Made by a program: the position numbers and the translations under genes. A stretch of DNA of 64,000 nt, taken from Albugo candida (Eukaryota; Oomycota; Peronosporomycetes; Albuginales). How positions within the stretch are numbered: the stretch's first letter is position 1; every line of letters starts with the position of its first letter. The notes under the pieces were generated by a model. That model was not told the origin of the DNA. It did no database searches and worked only from the letters and a program-made list of their open reading frames with translations. The stretch is from contig JBDOQK010000030.1 of the NCBI GenBank assembly GCA_040437565.1, forward strand, positions 62,001 to 126,000, given 5' to 3'. Below are positions 11,586-23,412 of this stretch, in pieces.

Positions 11586-13255
11586 AATAATTCCTTAGTT
11601 TACAGCCGTTTAGACCTGGCTTTAGTAGGAGTGAATAAGCGAGATCGCCTTCAGGAGAGAAAAAGGTCAGAGTGACCGAGACTATCCAACCAACAGTAGA
11701 GCCGATGGATTCAAGTTTGGTTCGATCCATTCGAGAAAAGTAGGATCGTTCACAAGAGGAGGATGCCTCTAAGGTATCTCGGGAGGAGTTGATAGTGACA
11801 GTGAAATGATTTCAGGAGCAATTCCCGAATCAATTAATGCTGAATCAGAAGCTGGAAGCTCAGCAGCAAGAATGATGGCGGACCATGAGTTGGCACATCA
11901 GCAAGCACAACAGATAAATTTTCTGGTTGCAGAAGTACAGTAAAGAGCACGCTTTAGCAGCCTCGCGAGATGGGGAATGTTTGAAGGCAAGACTCAAGAG
12001 ACGGATGACGTGGTCATGGAGCCCATTCCATGGGAATAACCGCTAAAAGCAACTCAAAACACTCTGGTGACGACAAGCGGAAACATGCCTCGACCACCCA
12101 TCTACAAGGGCGCGTCTCAAAGTCACAAACGAGCTTTAATGGATGCAAACCTTGCTTACGAAAGTACAGTGCAGGTCATGAACTGAGCACGGAGATTCAT
12201 ATCAAAATGCCGTGGGAGCGTGTATCGAGCATAAAATAATGATGAGAATTTTCAAGTATGAACTAATGCGACCGGAGTCCGAACTTACGGAAGAAGATTG
12301 AATGAGAATTTTCGTAGAGGCTAAAACTCTGATAAGTCAAGATCTTTGACACTCAAGAAAGCCATGAGGAACTTGCAGATGATGCAAGAGTATGGTGGGA
12401 AATCCCGAGTGGATTGTCTCATCCGCGACTTCATGAACGCCCTGGATGAGCAGGACATGTAAAACTTCGACGAGGAAGAGCCAAAGCTTCGCCTAAAGTA
12501 TCTTGTGAATGCGCTTAGACCACCTTGTTTGCCAGATGCGGTGAGGTCGGAATTGAAGCGTCAAGCAAATCGAAGATACAGAGCCAATGTACCTGAGTTT
12601 GTGGCATGGTTGAAGCCGCAGGTCGTGAAATTTGTCAAATTTGAGCCAGCCCTAATGTCAATGACAGTATTGTCGGGAGCAGAAGTAGAAGTAAGGGTGT
12701 GTCTTACATATCTCAACCTAAAGAAGCAAAAAAAAACAATGCAGCGACGGGTGGAAGACACATATATACGAAGATTGGACATATAGATGCAATTACAAAG
12801 GACCAAAAGATTGCATTCAAGAGAAAGGAGAAAAGCACACGACAACGAGAATGTCTCCTTGTCGGTCAACTGACCATACGGTTTTTTGCTGCCCCGACTG
12901 TGATTCCACTAGAGCGTAGGAATTATAGCAAATTTACAAAAGTACGTGGAGAGCCAAAGCAGTCGGTGGAGTGACGGACATGGGAAAACTTAACAAGACT
13001 CCGCTTCTCGAGGAAACAATCGGAGGTAAGACGATCTCTGTTTTAGCAGATAGAGGTGCAATTGTTCCAATCATTTCAGCAAACTGGCTAAACAATTTCG
13101 GTGATGGAGGGAAGTGTGCACAGAAAAGCTTGAAGGAATCGATCAAGTTGATGAGTTTCTGGAAATTTACAGAAGATCAGAGAACTATTGTTCAACTAGA
13201 ATTCACAACTTCAGGAGACGGCTGCAAGTGGCAAATGTCGAAGTATGATACTGCC

Positions 13256-13453
13256 TAGGGCTGCAAATGGGTCTAGATCTACAGGATCTAGATCTTTTTC
13301 AGATCCAGATCCATTCAGCAAATAAACCCAACTCTCAGTTCTAGATCCAGATCCATTTAGCAAATGGATCTAACTCTCAGATCCATATCCATATCCATAT
13401 CCAGATCCATATCCAGATCCAGATCCTGATCCACTGGATCCATTGCAGCCCTA
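13256..13453. mobile_element. hAT-like MITE with a GATCCA minisatellite core, inserted in the Gypsy element
   Basis: This is a 198-base non-autonomous DNA element. Its terminal inverted repeats start TAGGGCTGCAA and end TTGCAGCCCTA. It is flanked by 8-base direct repeats (13248-13255 atactgcc and 13454-13461 gtactgcc, 7 of 8 matching), as hAT transposases leave. The interior is almost entirely a variable hexamer array of AGATCC, ATATCC and GATCCA units. No coding capacity is present. It interrupts the region between the protease-like and reverse transcriptase parts of the host element. Confidence 0.8.
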
Positions 13454-15265
13454 GTACTGCCCAAAAAATCGCCTGCAGGAATGGGGGAATTGATTCTCAT
13501 TCGGGATGTTATGAGTCGATTGGGGTTCTGTCCTCATCGTTTGCTAGCGGAAGCTCTTTGTCGATAATCTCCGGTAGTCAGACGACATTATATAAGCGGA
13601 AAAAGGTCCGTTGGAGCAGTTCTGACTGCGGGCACTGACACAATTATAGAGGACGCATCATCGGAGGTGAAGAACGAATGGCAGGCGATTTGTTGCATTA
13701 CATGCCACTACTAGCCATTTAAATCAGAAAGAGGACGAATTACATGTATTGAATCAACTGAAGCCTAAAACAGAAGAGGCGCGAGCGCTGGATGCTCCGC
13801 AGATATGGTGCAAAAATTTGACGCTCTCGTACAGCCATACAAAGACTGCTTTAGAGTATAACTGGAAATAGAACCCCATGTGGATGTAGCTCTGTTACAG
13901 TGAGATTAGGTGAGCGAGCGGAGCCAGTGCGATGTAAGGCAAGAAAATATCCTCCAGAGTACTGCGATTTTATGGAAAAACACATTCAAGAATTATTGGA
14001 TGGGGATTAGTATGCAAAGACAAGAGAAGTCGTTGGTGTTCTCCTCCCCTTATTGTAAACCCCCAGGAATGAACCAGTTCCGCATGACGATTGACGTACG
14101 ACAGGTCAACGATCGAGCGAAACGTATGGTGTGGCCGATGCCGATGATGGAAGGCATTATGGAGCATTTGAAGAAGTGGCGGCTTTCTTCTCGCTCGAAA
14201 TTACAGGGGCTATCGGCAGTTCCCAATGGAAGCCAATAGTCAGGAATATTTTTTGTTTTTGAACGAGTCGGAGTCTACACGCCCACGCGGGTATTAATGG
14301 GAGGCTGTGACAGCGTACCTTATTTTCAAAGTGAAGTTCAAGAGTTGTTCGGAAACGAATCAAACAAAGGTTGTTACTATGGATAAATGAGCTGTTGGGC
14401 TATGAGGACTCGGATGAAGCTTTGTCCAAAATGCTGATCAGGATTATGGTCATTTGTGAAGCCAAACATTTGAAGTTAAATTTGAAGAAATGTGAATTCT
14501 GGAAAAAGAAGCCCTGCGGTGCGGTCGAATTGTTTCGAGGGAAGGGATTATACAGCATCCTGACAGAGTCTACGCACTAGCTCACCTGCCACGTCCATCA
14601 GCTGGAGACGAGCTTCAGCAATTTGTGTGTGCGTTTAACTGGATGCGATACAGCATCCCTCGCTACAATCATATGATGGAACCACTGGTAACAGTTCTGG
14701 AAAAGGTGTATAAAGCCGCAGGTGGACGTACATAACGAAGAGCTCAGAGCATCCTTTTGACCGAGGTGGGATGGAATAATGCCGAAGTTGCTGCGCTTGC
14801 GGAGGTTAGAACAGCTTTGGTTAAGATGGTCCAGTTGAATCACCCGGATCCCACTACTGCACTATACGTCTGTACAGATGCGGGTGAATCGCATTAGGGG
14901 GCAGTAGTTAGACAGATCACTTTGAATCAAACGAATCGTGATTTACAATCCCAAGAGCATGCGCTCCTTATGTTCCTAAGTGGATCATTCGCTGCGGCGC
15001 GACTTAACGGGTCGGTCGTAGGGAAGGAAGCCTATGCCATGGTAGCAACATGCATAAAAGCAGGTTATGTTCTGCATCGACCAGGTGGTTTTGATTTATA
15101 CATCGACCATCGAAATCTCTGTTATATTTTTTGTCTGCAACGGGTGGTGGCAACGGTTCTCGAGTATACGGCAGACAAATTACAAAGATGGGCGATATTT
15201 CCTATAAATTTCGATTACAAAATCAAGGATATTCCCGCGGAGAATAACGTGTGCGCGGATCTACT

Positions 15266-15517
15266 TTGTCCAGGATTTCATTACACTGTTGATCTGGTTG
15301 TTTAACTACCTTCCTTATGCGATCATGAGCCCGTGACCGTGTGAATATCACTTAAGTCTGACTTCAAACCTAGGGAGGCAGATATTTTCAAACTTATTGC
15401 TTGGGTGGGCTCAAACCGCTGTCCACACTGCCAGGGATCGAACTAACGACCTCCGGCGGGGGGGGGGGTCCGTGCGTTCAAGTACTTAAACGACTGAGCT
15501 GGGTACGGACGCTGTGA
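15266..15517 (-). mobile_element. tRNA-derived SINE inserted in the Gypsy element
   Basis: Read on the minus strand, the element begins with a tRNA-like head. It has an A box (CCCAGCTCAGTCG followed by TTTAAG) and a B box (AGTTCGATCC), then a unique body of about 160 bases ending near GACAAAG. It is flanked by a target duplication: gcggatctact at 15255-15265 and gcggatcttct at 15518-15528, 10 of 11 matching. A second copy in the same orientation lies at about 57258-57500. A long C/G homopolymer sits inside the head. Pol III transcription and LINE-assisted mobilisation are inferred from the SINE class. Confidence 0.85.
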
Positions 15518-17055
15518 GCGGATCTTCTATCGCGATGCGGATCCTCTCCAGCATCATTAGTGGTGTTTACTTCCAACCCGTATCAACGGGTGCACCCCTT
15601 CAGACATGCCCCGTCTGAACCTATTGGAGCATTACTTGTCTTAGACGCACCGACCTCCCCAATGCTACAATCGAAATTTGCGACCTGCGGCGAGCGAGAT
15701 TCAACGCGCACAGTTCCGCAATGGTGGATAATCAACTTGGGCATTGAAACTACGGCGGGAATCCAATGGTATTTTGTACAACAGCGAGCCCAAGATTGTT
15801 ATCCCGAGTCATAAAACTGATCTGTGTTTAAGAATATGTATCGTCGCAAATTTTGGAGTGGTTGGTCACCGTGGGTCTCAAACAGCATTCAACACTGTTG
15901 CGGATGCGTATACTTGAAAAGACATGCGAAAGGATGTCAATTATTTTGTTCGACGTTGTTTGCATTGTGCAAGTAACGGCTATGCCACCCTGCCACTCCC
16001 TTTGGGGGAAGCGTCGACGCCGAAAAACCAAACGAGTTGATCCATTTCGACTTTGCCTACATGGGGAAAGGTACAACGGAGAAAGCTATGTACTGGTGAT
16101 CAAGGACGATGCAATCAAGTACTGTCTCCTGGAACCTTATCGTGCAGTGGATGACACTGCTTGTGTCGATGCTCCTCTGCGGTGGTTTTCTTTATTCGGT
16201 GTGTGCCAAAGTACCCATTTTCTGAATGCCGTGATCTGTGATATTAAAAAAGGTTTTGGGGAGAATTACCACTACACGATGTCCTTGGGATAATGGTACT
16301 GTTGAGCCACTTATGCGTGAGCTTTTGCGGTGCACTAGACTGCTCCTCAATGAGTGAAGACTTCAACCGTCCGATTGGGGTCGTGTACTTCCGATTTTCT
16401 AGCTCATTCTGAATCACAGCCCCTCACCTACGATGCACAATGTTCCACCGATCACAACAATGACCGGTCTGGCTGCTATGCGACTCAAAGATTGCATTAT
16501 GGTACAGTCCGAGCCACTTGCCGTCTCTTCGCTGCAAGATGTTCTCCGACGCCAGCGCGCTTACATTGAACGCCTCTCTTTGGCTCTCGAGGCTACGCAC
16601 TAGCTAACCGCGGAGACAAATGGAAAACGTCTAGCGCAGCAACGTGACGTACAATCAAAGAAACCGAATGCCAAGATGGCGAAGCTCGATATTGGGGGCT
16701 ATGTCTTGTATGCCGATGTCTGGGGGCACGCAAAGGGCAAGCTGCAGACGAAATAAAATGGTCCGGCGGAACTAGCAGCTACTATCGAATTGGATTAATG
16801 AAATCCGGAATCTTATTACTGGAAACATGCGAGCTTCATGCTTCCAGACTCAAGTTTAATGCTGACAGTGACCTCAATGTATCATGGGATTTTTGCAAGA
16901 TGGTTGCGCACGATTTCGAGGGTCATGTAGTGGACAAATTTCGTGGACATCGATTTCTCCGCGCTTCGGCACGCTATGAGCTGTTGGTGTCTTGGCGTGG
17001 ACTGATGCACGCGGACGATTCATGGAAAACCGCTGCTGCTCTACATCAAGATGTC

Positions 17056-17155
17056 NNNNNNNNNNNNNNNNNNNNNNNNNNNNNNNNNNNNNNNNNNNNN
17101 NNNNNNNNNNNNNNNNNNNNNNNNNNNNNNNNNNNNNNNNNNNNNNNNNNNNNNN
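17056..17155. other. Assembly gap (100 N) with 278-base duplicated flanks
   Basis: The 278 bases before the gap (16778-17055) reappear after it (17156-17433) with no difference I can see. This is most simply two contigs whose overlap was not merged, not a genuine tandem duplication. Confidence 0.9.
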
Positions 17156-17519
17156 GCTACTATCGAATTGGATTAATGAAATCCGGAATCTTATTACTGG
17201 AAACATGCGAGCTTCATGCTTCCAGACTCAAGTTTAATGCTGACAGTGACCTCAATGTATCATGGGATTTTTGCAAGATGGTTGCGCACGATTTCGAGGG
17301 TCATGTAGTGGACAAATTTCGTGGACATCGATTTCTCCGCGCTTCGGCACGCTATGAGCTGTTGGTGTCTTGGCGTGGACTGATGCACGCGGACGATTCA
17401 TGGAAAACCGCTGCTGCTCTACATCAAGATGTCACTGTTTTGGTGAAAGGATATTGCCTCCTACACCAGGCGTACCAACTCGTAGCGAAAAGTCTGGGTA
17501 TCAACATTCCGGAGAGCAA

Positions 17520-17777
17520 TGTAGCGAGTCAACCAGCTGCTGAAGGTATCCGGGCACAAGCCCGTGAGCCTCTTATTAACCAGGCCCTCACCAAAAGCGT
17601 CGGAATAGCAACCTGGGTAAAGAGCAAGACAGCGGTCTGTCTTTACTTCTTCTATATTCTCAGTGATGGAGATCTAGGAGATTGAAGGATGTAGAGACTT
17701 TTGTGATCTAGGACGTTTGTGAATTTGAGAGCTTCAAGAAGAAAGAGAACTGATTTTCGATTATGGAAGTCACCACA
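17520..17777 (+). repeat. 3' LTR of the Gypsy element
   Basis: This 258-base direct repeat pairs with 11324-11585. It runs from TGTAGCGAG to CACCACA. Confidence 0.85.
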
Positions 17778-20073
17778 GCGTCTAATTATGGTAATATAGA
17801 TATCCATAGTTGGGCTATATGCTGCAGACGATTTGCAGAAACACCGAATGGAGTTTGAACACATGTCCAACTCATGACCTGGTACAAGTCTATTGTGTTG
17901 CATATGATGCGAAGTTCAACTTGAGCACGTCATCCTTGTTATCAATGAATCATGCCATGCCCTGATCTCGTATTCTCAAATTATTCATAGTGCTCTTGGA
18001 CGATTTAATCTAGTATATGAGTATTTCATTGATTTAGACACACATCCTCGTTCGATGGCTATATCAAAGATGTAGAAATTTTTTACGATAGATTTGGTTC
18101 ATGCTTTTGGGTGCACGCACTTTCCGAGGTGGACCCCTGGTTCCGCAAACGATGACCGACATCATCTCGTTTATGGTACTGCATTATACACATGAACAGA
18201 ACAGCATAAAGTATTCGACAGCAGCAATCGTTACTTGATCATTTTGTGCTCGACCCGTACCACACAAAAAAAGATCTGCAACATCTTCTTTACACCAGAA
18301 AAGACTATTGTATCTTCGTCTCCAGGATATCAAGACACAAATTCCTCTTTCTGTGGTATAATTAAATCCAGAGCCCATCACTTCCTCCAGCAGTTCTAAT
18401 CAACTACACTAGCACTCACTCAGCGAATGGACAATTGCTTTAGATTGGGATTATCGAAACTTTTCTAAGCTCCCTTCGAACCGCATAAGCTGATGAGCAT
18501 AAATATCGCTTTTCATCGATATGGGTTAATGGTATGTAGGGAAATCACATCTGATTAGAATTAAAGGTTTTAGAAGTGGCATAAAACGGATAAAAGTATT
18601 ACAATTTCAATTTTGCATTTGCTACACTACAAAGCCGTAATCGCTGCATGAAACAGCCGATATGATTTCCTTACAGCCAAGTATCGCACAATGATAGTGC
18701 TACTCTAAATCCTAATACGCAAAATGTCAGGTAAAAAAAATCCTGGCATGCTGCACTTACCACGCCGTATAATTTAAAAAAACCTGATTGCAGTTACGTT
18801 GCCCGAGTTGCTTACCTCTTCCACTGTTGTGTGACGCGATTATTGCAAGTGGTGTGCATCTTCCAAGGTGGACAATTTCATTCGCATCGGTGATTTAACA
18901 GATATTTCTCAGTGCGTTTCCCTGTACCCCAATGGCCATTTCACATCTTTCTTCTCATTACACTTATATATAAGAAAAGATCAATAAGCATTACTGCTCA
19001 CCAAACCAGAGATCGCACGAAGTCCCCCCCTGTGACCATTCGATGTAATGATCTAATGCTATGACCTTGCCCTCTGGTCGTTTTAAAGCAGGGTATGTTT
19101 CCTTCGATGACCTTGTTCATGCCTCCGGCCAGAGAAGTATAAGCGATTTGAGAGTAAGTCAGAGAATTTTGCGAAGCACATCCGAGTACTTTTCTTCAAT
19201 TCACGCTACCGCTACGTTATTCACCCAAACTGCGCCTAACAGTTCCGTTGAAGCCACATCGGCTGCTTCTTTCACGAATTCGCTGGTCCTGCTATTGCTG
19301 TCAAATGTTAGCTTAACGGATAAGTCTTGTAAAAACGTTATCCTCACGGAAGCATCGCAGCCTTTCTTGTGACCAGGTAGATTTGTATATCTTATGCGAT
19401 AAACCCAAATATTATTCCAATTCCAATCAGCTCTTGAGGGCACGTCGTAGAGCCGAAGTAGAGTTTCCAAGTATCAATGAAAATGACTTCGTCGCAAATG
19501 ACCTACAAGGTGCCAAGTGATATTTGGCACCGATTGCAATTACGGCGCATGTAATCAAATCGTACGCCGTGAATATAAGAATGTTTAGACTATAAGAAGC
19601 ATGCAATTATTTGAGATATTCGAAGTGATATGTTTACCACGACATTTAAGCTCTTTTCTTAAAGGGGACGTAAAAGTCTTAGTCTCTAATATCGGAAGGT
19701 GTCATGGACGCTTCACGTTTGACGGATATGATAATATCTGGTTCGAGAGTTTTATGCACCTTTCGTCGAAGCTGATTTCGGCGCGTTGATTTTTAACTAA
19801 ATCAAACAAGAAAAGAACCTGTCACAAGAGGGAAGTACAAGCGAAGGCAAATTTATACGAAAGGAGAGATAAGAATATCGATAATAAACGCAACTCTGAG
19901 TTTGCCAATTATCAAAAACTCCATCTGTACGCTTCTCATAGCTAAGAGCTCTTTCCACACCAGCATCAAATATGTCGAGGTAGTATTTTGTGCCTCGACG
20001 GATATGCTGCTGAGAAAAATACTTTACCAGAAGAATGAAAAGCTGCTGAAACTCTAGCTGGTGACTTATGATA
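17778..20073. other. Intergenic DNA between the Gypsy and first Copia elements
   Basis: No gene is recognised. Opposed short frames around 19061-19470 include a minus-strand frame with a plausible protein composition (89 residues, continuing with breaks toward 19000). I cannot assign it and regard it as decayed. Confidence 0.4.
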
Positions 20074-20224
20074 TGTAGGAAGATGGCCGATATGTACGAT
20101 GTCCTTCAACGACCGTGATGTTTGAAACAGTGCGATATGTTGTACTTTGTAAGAGGACAGAGTACATGGGAAATGCATACGATAACAGTTAATAAAAGAT
20201 TAAATTTGCACTCAAGAAAACACA
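20074..20224 (+). repeat. 5' LTR of Copia 1
   Basis: This direct repeat pairs with 25591-25744 and is followed after seven bases by the primer-binding site. Confidence 0.8.
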
Positions 20225-20231
20225 TTGATAA

Positions 20232-20244
20232 GTTATGAGCCCAA
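20232..20244 (+). other. Primer-binding site of Copia 1 (half-tRNA-iMet type)
   Basis: The sequence gttatgagcccaa is the complement of an initiator tRNA-Met anticodon loop and stem (TTGGGCTCATAAC). Copia-type elements are known to prime from a cleaved initiator tRNA. The same motif follows the other Copia 5' LTRs in this window. Confidence 0.75.
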
Positions 20245-22330
20245 GAACGCCTATCGCTCCCAGCGTGCCGAGGGCGCGCAAAGACACGGGCGACCGCAAC
20301 CAGATCGTCGTATCTTACACCTACCGAGAATGCAGAGGCAGCTGCGCGTGAGATGGGAGATGTATTCAGTCATGTGAAACTCAAGATACTCGAGGCATTG
20401 ACGGCTATGCAAGAACGCATGACTCGCCTCGAGCTATCACAGCTCAAGAAAGAAGAGGACAAGCGCATGAAAGGCGCTCAGAAAAGTGGTGTGTTTCAGT
20501 CCGCGTATGGAAAAAGTTTTGGATTGTCTCTGATGGAGATAAATGCGATTCTACATACCCCTCCTCCTGTGTGAGCTTCTGTACCAAGGGCACCGCAGTC
20601 CCATAGCTCAATGTACCGACAGCATCAAGAATATGCCGCCATGAGGCAGAATCACGCTATACCTCAGGAGCTGATGGCACAGCGTGTACCTGTTACGCCT
20701 AACTACAACCAACCTCAGATGTTTCAGTGTGATGTACCGGATGCTTGGCAGAAGAAGCTTTCAATACGATCGTTCGGTGGTAGTAGCTCTACGAAGGACT
20801 AGATGCAGGATTTCTCGACTGAGGTAATCGTTTCGTTTGACCGCTGGTGCTGGCTCAGATGGCATGTGGTCTGGATTGGTCGAAAAAGTCAAAGCTGACC
20901 TCGTAGGGAACTTTTTGGGCGGTACTGCAGAGCGTTATTATCATAAACAACTTGAGACATGGTGGCAAAAGCAGCCGAAGTTGCAACATGTCATTGAAAG
21001 AACACACCAAACATTTAGAAATACCACCATTCAAGCCCAAGCAATTAAGTTATTGGAAGCCAGGAAGGACTGGAAGCGGTCGTGTCTAGAACACTACTTG
21101 TATCTCGTCGCAGAAGGTGGCGCGACGGGTGGGGCATAAGTACTAGTTATCGAGAATGCTGTGCAGTATGCCTCTACTACTGACCTCCTTCATGTACTTA
21201 TGGATAAGTACGACAATAAGCGTACGATTTACTTAAGATACACCGAGGAGCTGACGCATTTAGCACAGTCGATTGAAACCGATGTTTGTGGCGCCAAGGT
21301 TACTGGGAAGGACGTTGTGCTACATGTCGGTAATTTGCAGCCAAGACGTGAGACTTGGGCGTGCTACAACTGTAATAAAGTTGGACATATCGCCGCGGAC
21401 TGCCGTGGGAAGAAGAACAAGGGAGGTGGAAACAGCAATGGACGTGGCGTACATATGACTCTCGCTGTAGTCAATGACAAAGAGACAGTGGGTCTAGTCG
21501 ACACCTTGTATGTGATGAGCGAATGCTTGAAAATTCCTGCGATTGTGACAGCGAGTGCTTGCTGCCAGATGAACAATCGCTACGTGTGACGAAGGTCGGG
21601 TCCGTGCATCTCCAGGTGACGGGCTCTGATAGAGCTTGCACAGTGCGCCTGGCTGACGTTCACCTCCCACCGTTAGCCATGTTAAACATTATCTGATATG
21701 GAAAGCTGGAGAACAAGAGTTTCAAGCTCATGTATGCAGACGTTCGTCGTTAATGGTGGATTCCAAGACTGGTACGTGGCTTTTGACGTTCAGATGACCA
21801 ATCACGTGCTTGATGTGCAAATGAAGTCAAAAGCCGATGGGTGAAGAGCAAATTGATGTGATCATGGTAGTTATCAACGAAGAGCGACTGCTGATCCAGA
21901 TACGACCTTTCCAGTAGGTACGCTCATGCAGTATCACCGTCGTATGGAGAAGGACCCAAGATCCAGCATCAAATTGGGCGATAAGACACGTTAGAAAAGT
22001 TTGACTTGCACACAGGGAAAGCAGACAGAAAACGCCCAATCGAGGGGGTGATATGCAGCGACTTAAAGGATCCGATGACTCCGAAGGATTGATTTGGAAA
22101 TCGATGTCTTGGTAAATTTTGTCGACCCGGAATCGAATTATTGCCGAATGTTCCTGACTACGACCAATGATGCAGATGCCAAGAAGTTCGAGCATTTCCT
22201 GGCTTTCTTTGAAAAAAAGTTCGACTGTCGCGTTCATAATATTGCGTACGGAGGTGGCGGTGAGTACCAGAATGGTGATTTATTTGCACGAGAAATAAAG
22301 TCACGCGGCAACTCTCTGAACCAAATAATC

Positions 22331-23412
22331 GCCTGCGAATTGGACAACTGCTTCGACAGAATTATCACAACTCATCCAACCTTCCTTTGGACCACACAAG
22401 CCGATGGATATATTCACCATCGCACCACATCGACATGGGAAAATGGTTCATTGGGAAAGCACATCTTCATGGTGGATACACGCATTTAAAATGTGGCATC
22501 AGATTGATTGCAGCCTTTCAATATCAGACCCAAATATTTCACAACGCCGTCAGTACTACATGGAACAACCGATGTGGTTTCACTGCGACCAAAAGTTACA
22601 TTACGAAGCTGCTACTCGTCATCCGAGTACGCAAAACGTTTGGTACAATCTTGGCATGGTGGATGAACCCCATCGAACATTTCGAAAAACGTTTGCTACA
22701 NNNNNNNNNNNNNNNNNNNNNNNNNNNNNNNNNNNNNNNNNNNNNNNNNNNNNNNNNNNNNNNNNNNNNNNNNNNNNNNNNNNNNNNNNNNNNNNNNNNN
22801 TATCAGATTTATGGCTTTCATTGCAAGCGGTGACACTGCACTTCGTCTGGACAGATCGGAATCGTCGTTTGTTCGATCATCGATCAGCAACTCCGACAGT
22901 TCCAGCACTTTCCGTCACTTACACCACGTTTAGTGCACACGTTCGGTACTTTCGAAGACAGTGTTACGACCAAGAGGAACGCATCTGGCTTGCAAAGGTT
23001 CTGGATCAACTCGCAACGCAAGGATCATTTGGTGGATTTTTCAACAGTCGAAGATCATTGCTGCGGGTCCGGTACAGGCGAGTGGAACGGCAAGTGCAAC
23101 TCGGATCCTAGTCCTAGTTGGCTGGCTATTCTCACCGTAGTGTGGCGCACACCAATTTGCAAATCACGGTACTTTTGGACCATTTTCACAACTTTACATC
23201 TTATTCAACTTTACAGCATTAACAAGCTGGACACAGTCTCGTATTTAGGGTGCTGAGGCTACTACGATACTAGATTATCAACGAGAAGGCATATTATCAT
23301 CTCCCGCAGGTATTTCACAAAAGGTTTTCTTATATGTATATATGTTATTTAACATAGCCTAGGCAACTAGAGAAGTCAGTTAGTCTAATTCTAGTAATAT
23401 AGACACCTTCAA
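22331..23412 (+). mobile_element. LINE 3'-end fragment inserted in Copia 1
   Basis: The insert is flanked by a perfect 15-base target duplication, ctgaaccaaataatc, at 22316-22330 and 23413-23427. This is typical of target-primed reverse transcription. A plus-strand frame from 22404 to 23111, crossing the gap, has the composition of the C-terminal part of L1-type ORF2 proteins (QRRQYYMEQPMWF, VDEPHRTFRKTF, then VWTDRNRRLFDH). The reverse transcriptase core is absent, so the copy is 5'-truncated. About 300 bases of 3' UTR follow and there is no poly(A) tail. A 100-N gap lies inside. The family call is moderate; the insertion itself is firm. Confidence 0.65.
22701..22800. other. Assembly gap (100 N) inside the LINE fragment
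   Basis: This is a run of exactly 100 N. The flanks show no overlap. Confidence 0.95.

Larger units (their letters stand above)
11324..17777 (+). mobile_element. Ty3/Gypsy LTR retrotransposon, broken, with nested insertions
   Basis: This fossil element has LTRs at 11324-11585 and 17520-17777. They begin TGTAGCG and end in CA, and about one position in six differs, so the insertion is old. In order, the internal parts are a gag-like region (~11.7-12.9 kb), protease-like (~13.0-13.2 kb), reverse transcriptase (~13.9-14.6 kb), RNase H (~14.9-15.3 kb), integrase (~15.8-16.9 kb) and a chromodomain-like C-terminal module (~17.3-17.45 kb). Reverse transcriptase before integrase, plus the chromodomain-like end, places it with chromovirus-type Gypsy elements. 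It is clearly broken, with many breaks. It contains a hAT-like MITE, a SINE and a 100-N gap with duplicated flanks. No target duplication is clear at its ends. Confidence 0.85.

Noticed and set aside
13300-13440. CRISPR-like or regulatory tandem array of GATCCA units
   Set aside because: The units have no spacers and sit between hAT-like terminal repeats, so the array is the body of a MITE.
16778-17433. Tandem duplication of the chromodomain-like end of the Gypsy element
   Set aside because: The two identical blocks are separated only by a 100-N gap, so an unmerged contig overlap is simpler.
19061-19470. Gene on either strand near 19.2 kb
   Set aside because: Frames on both strands overlap, are short and show no conserved motif that I can name.
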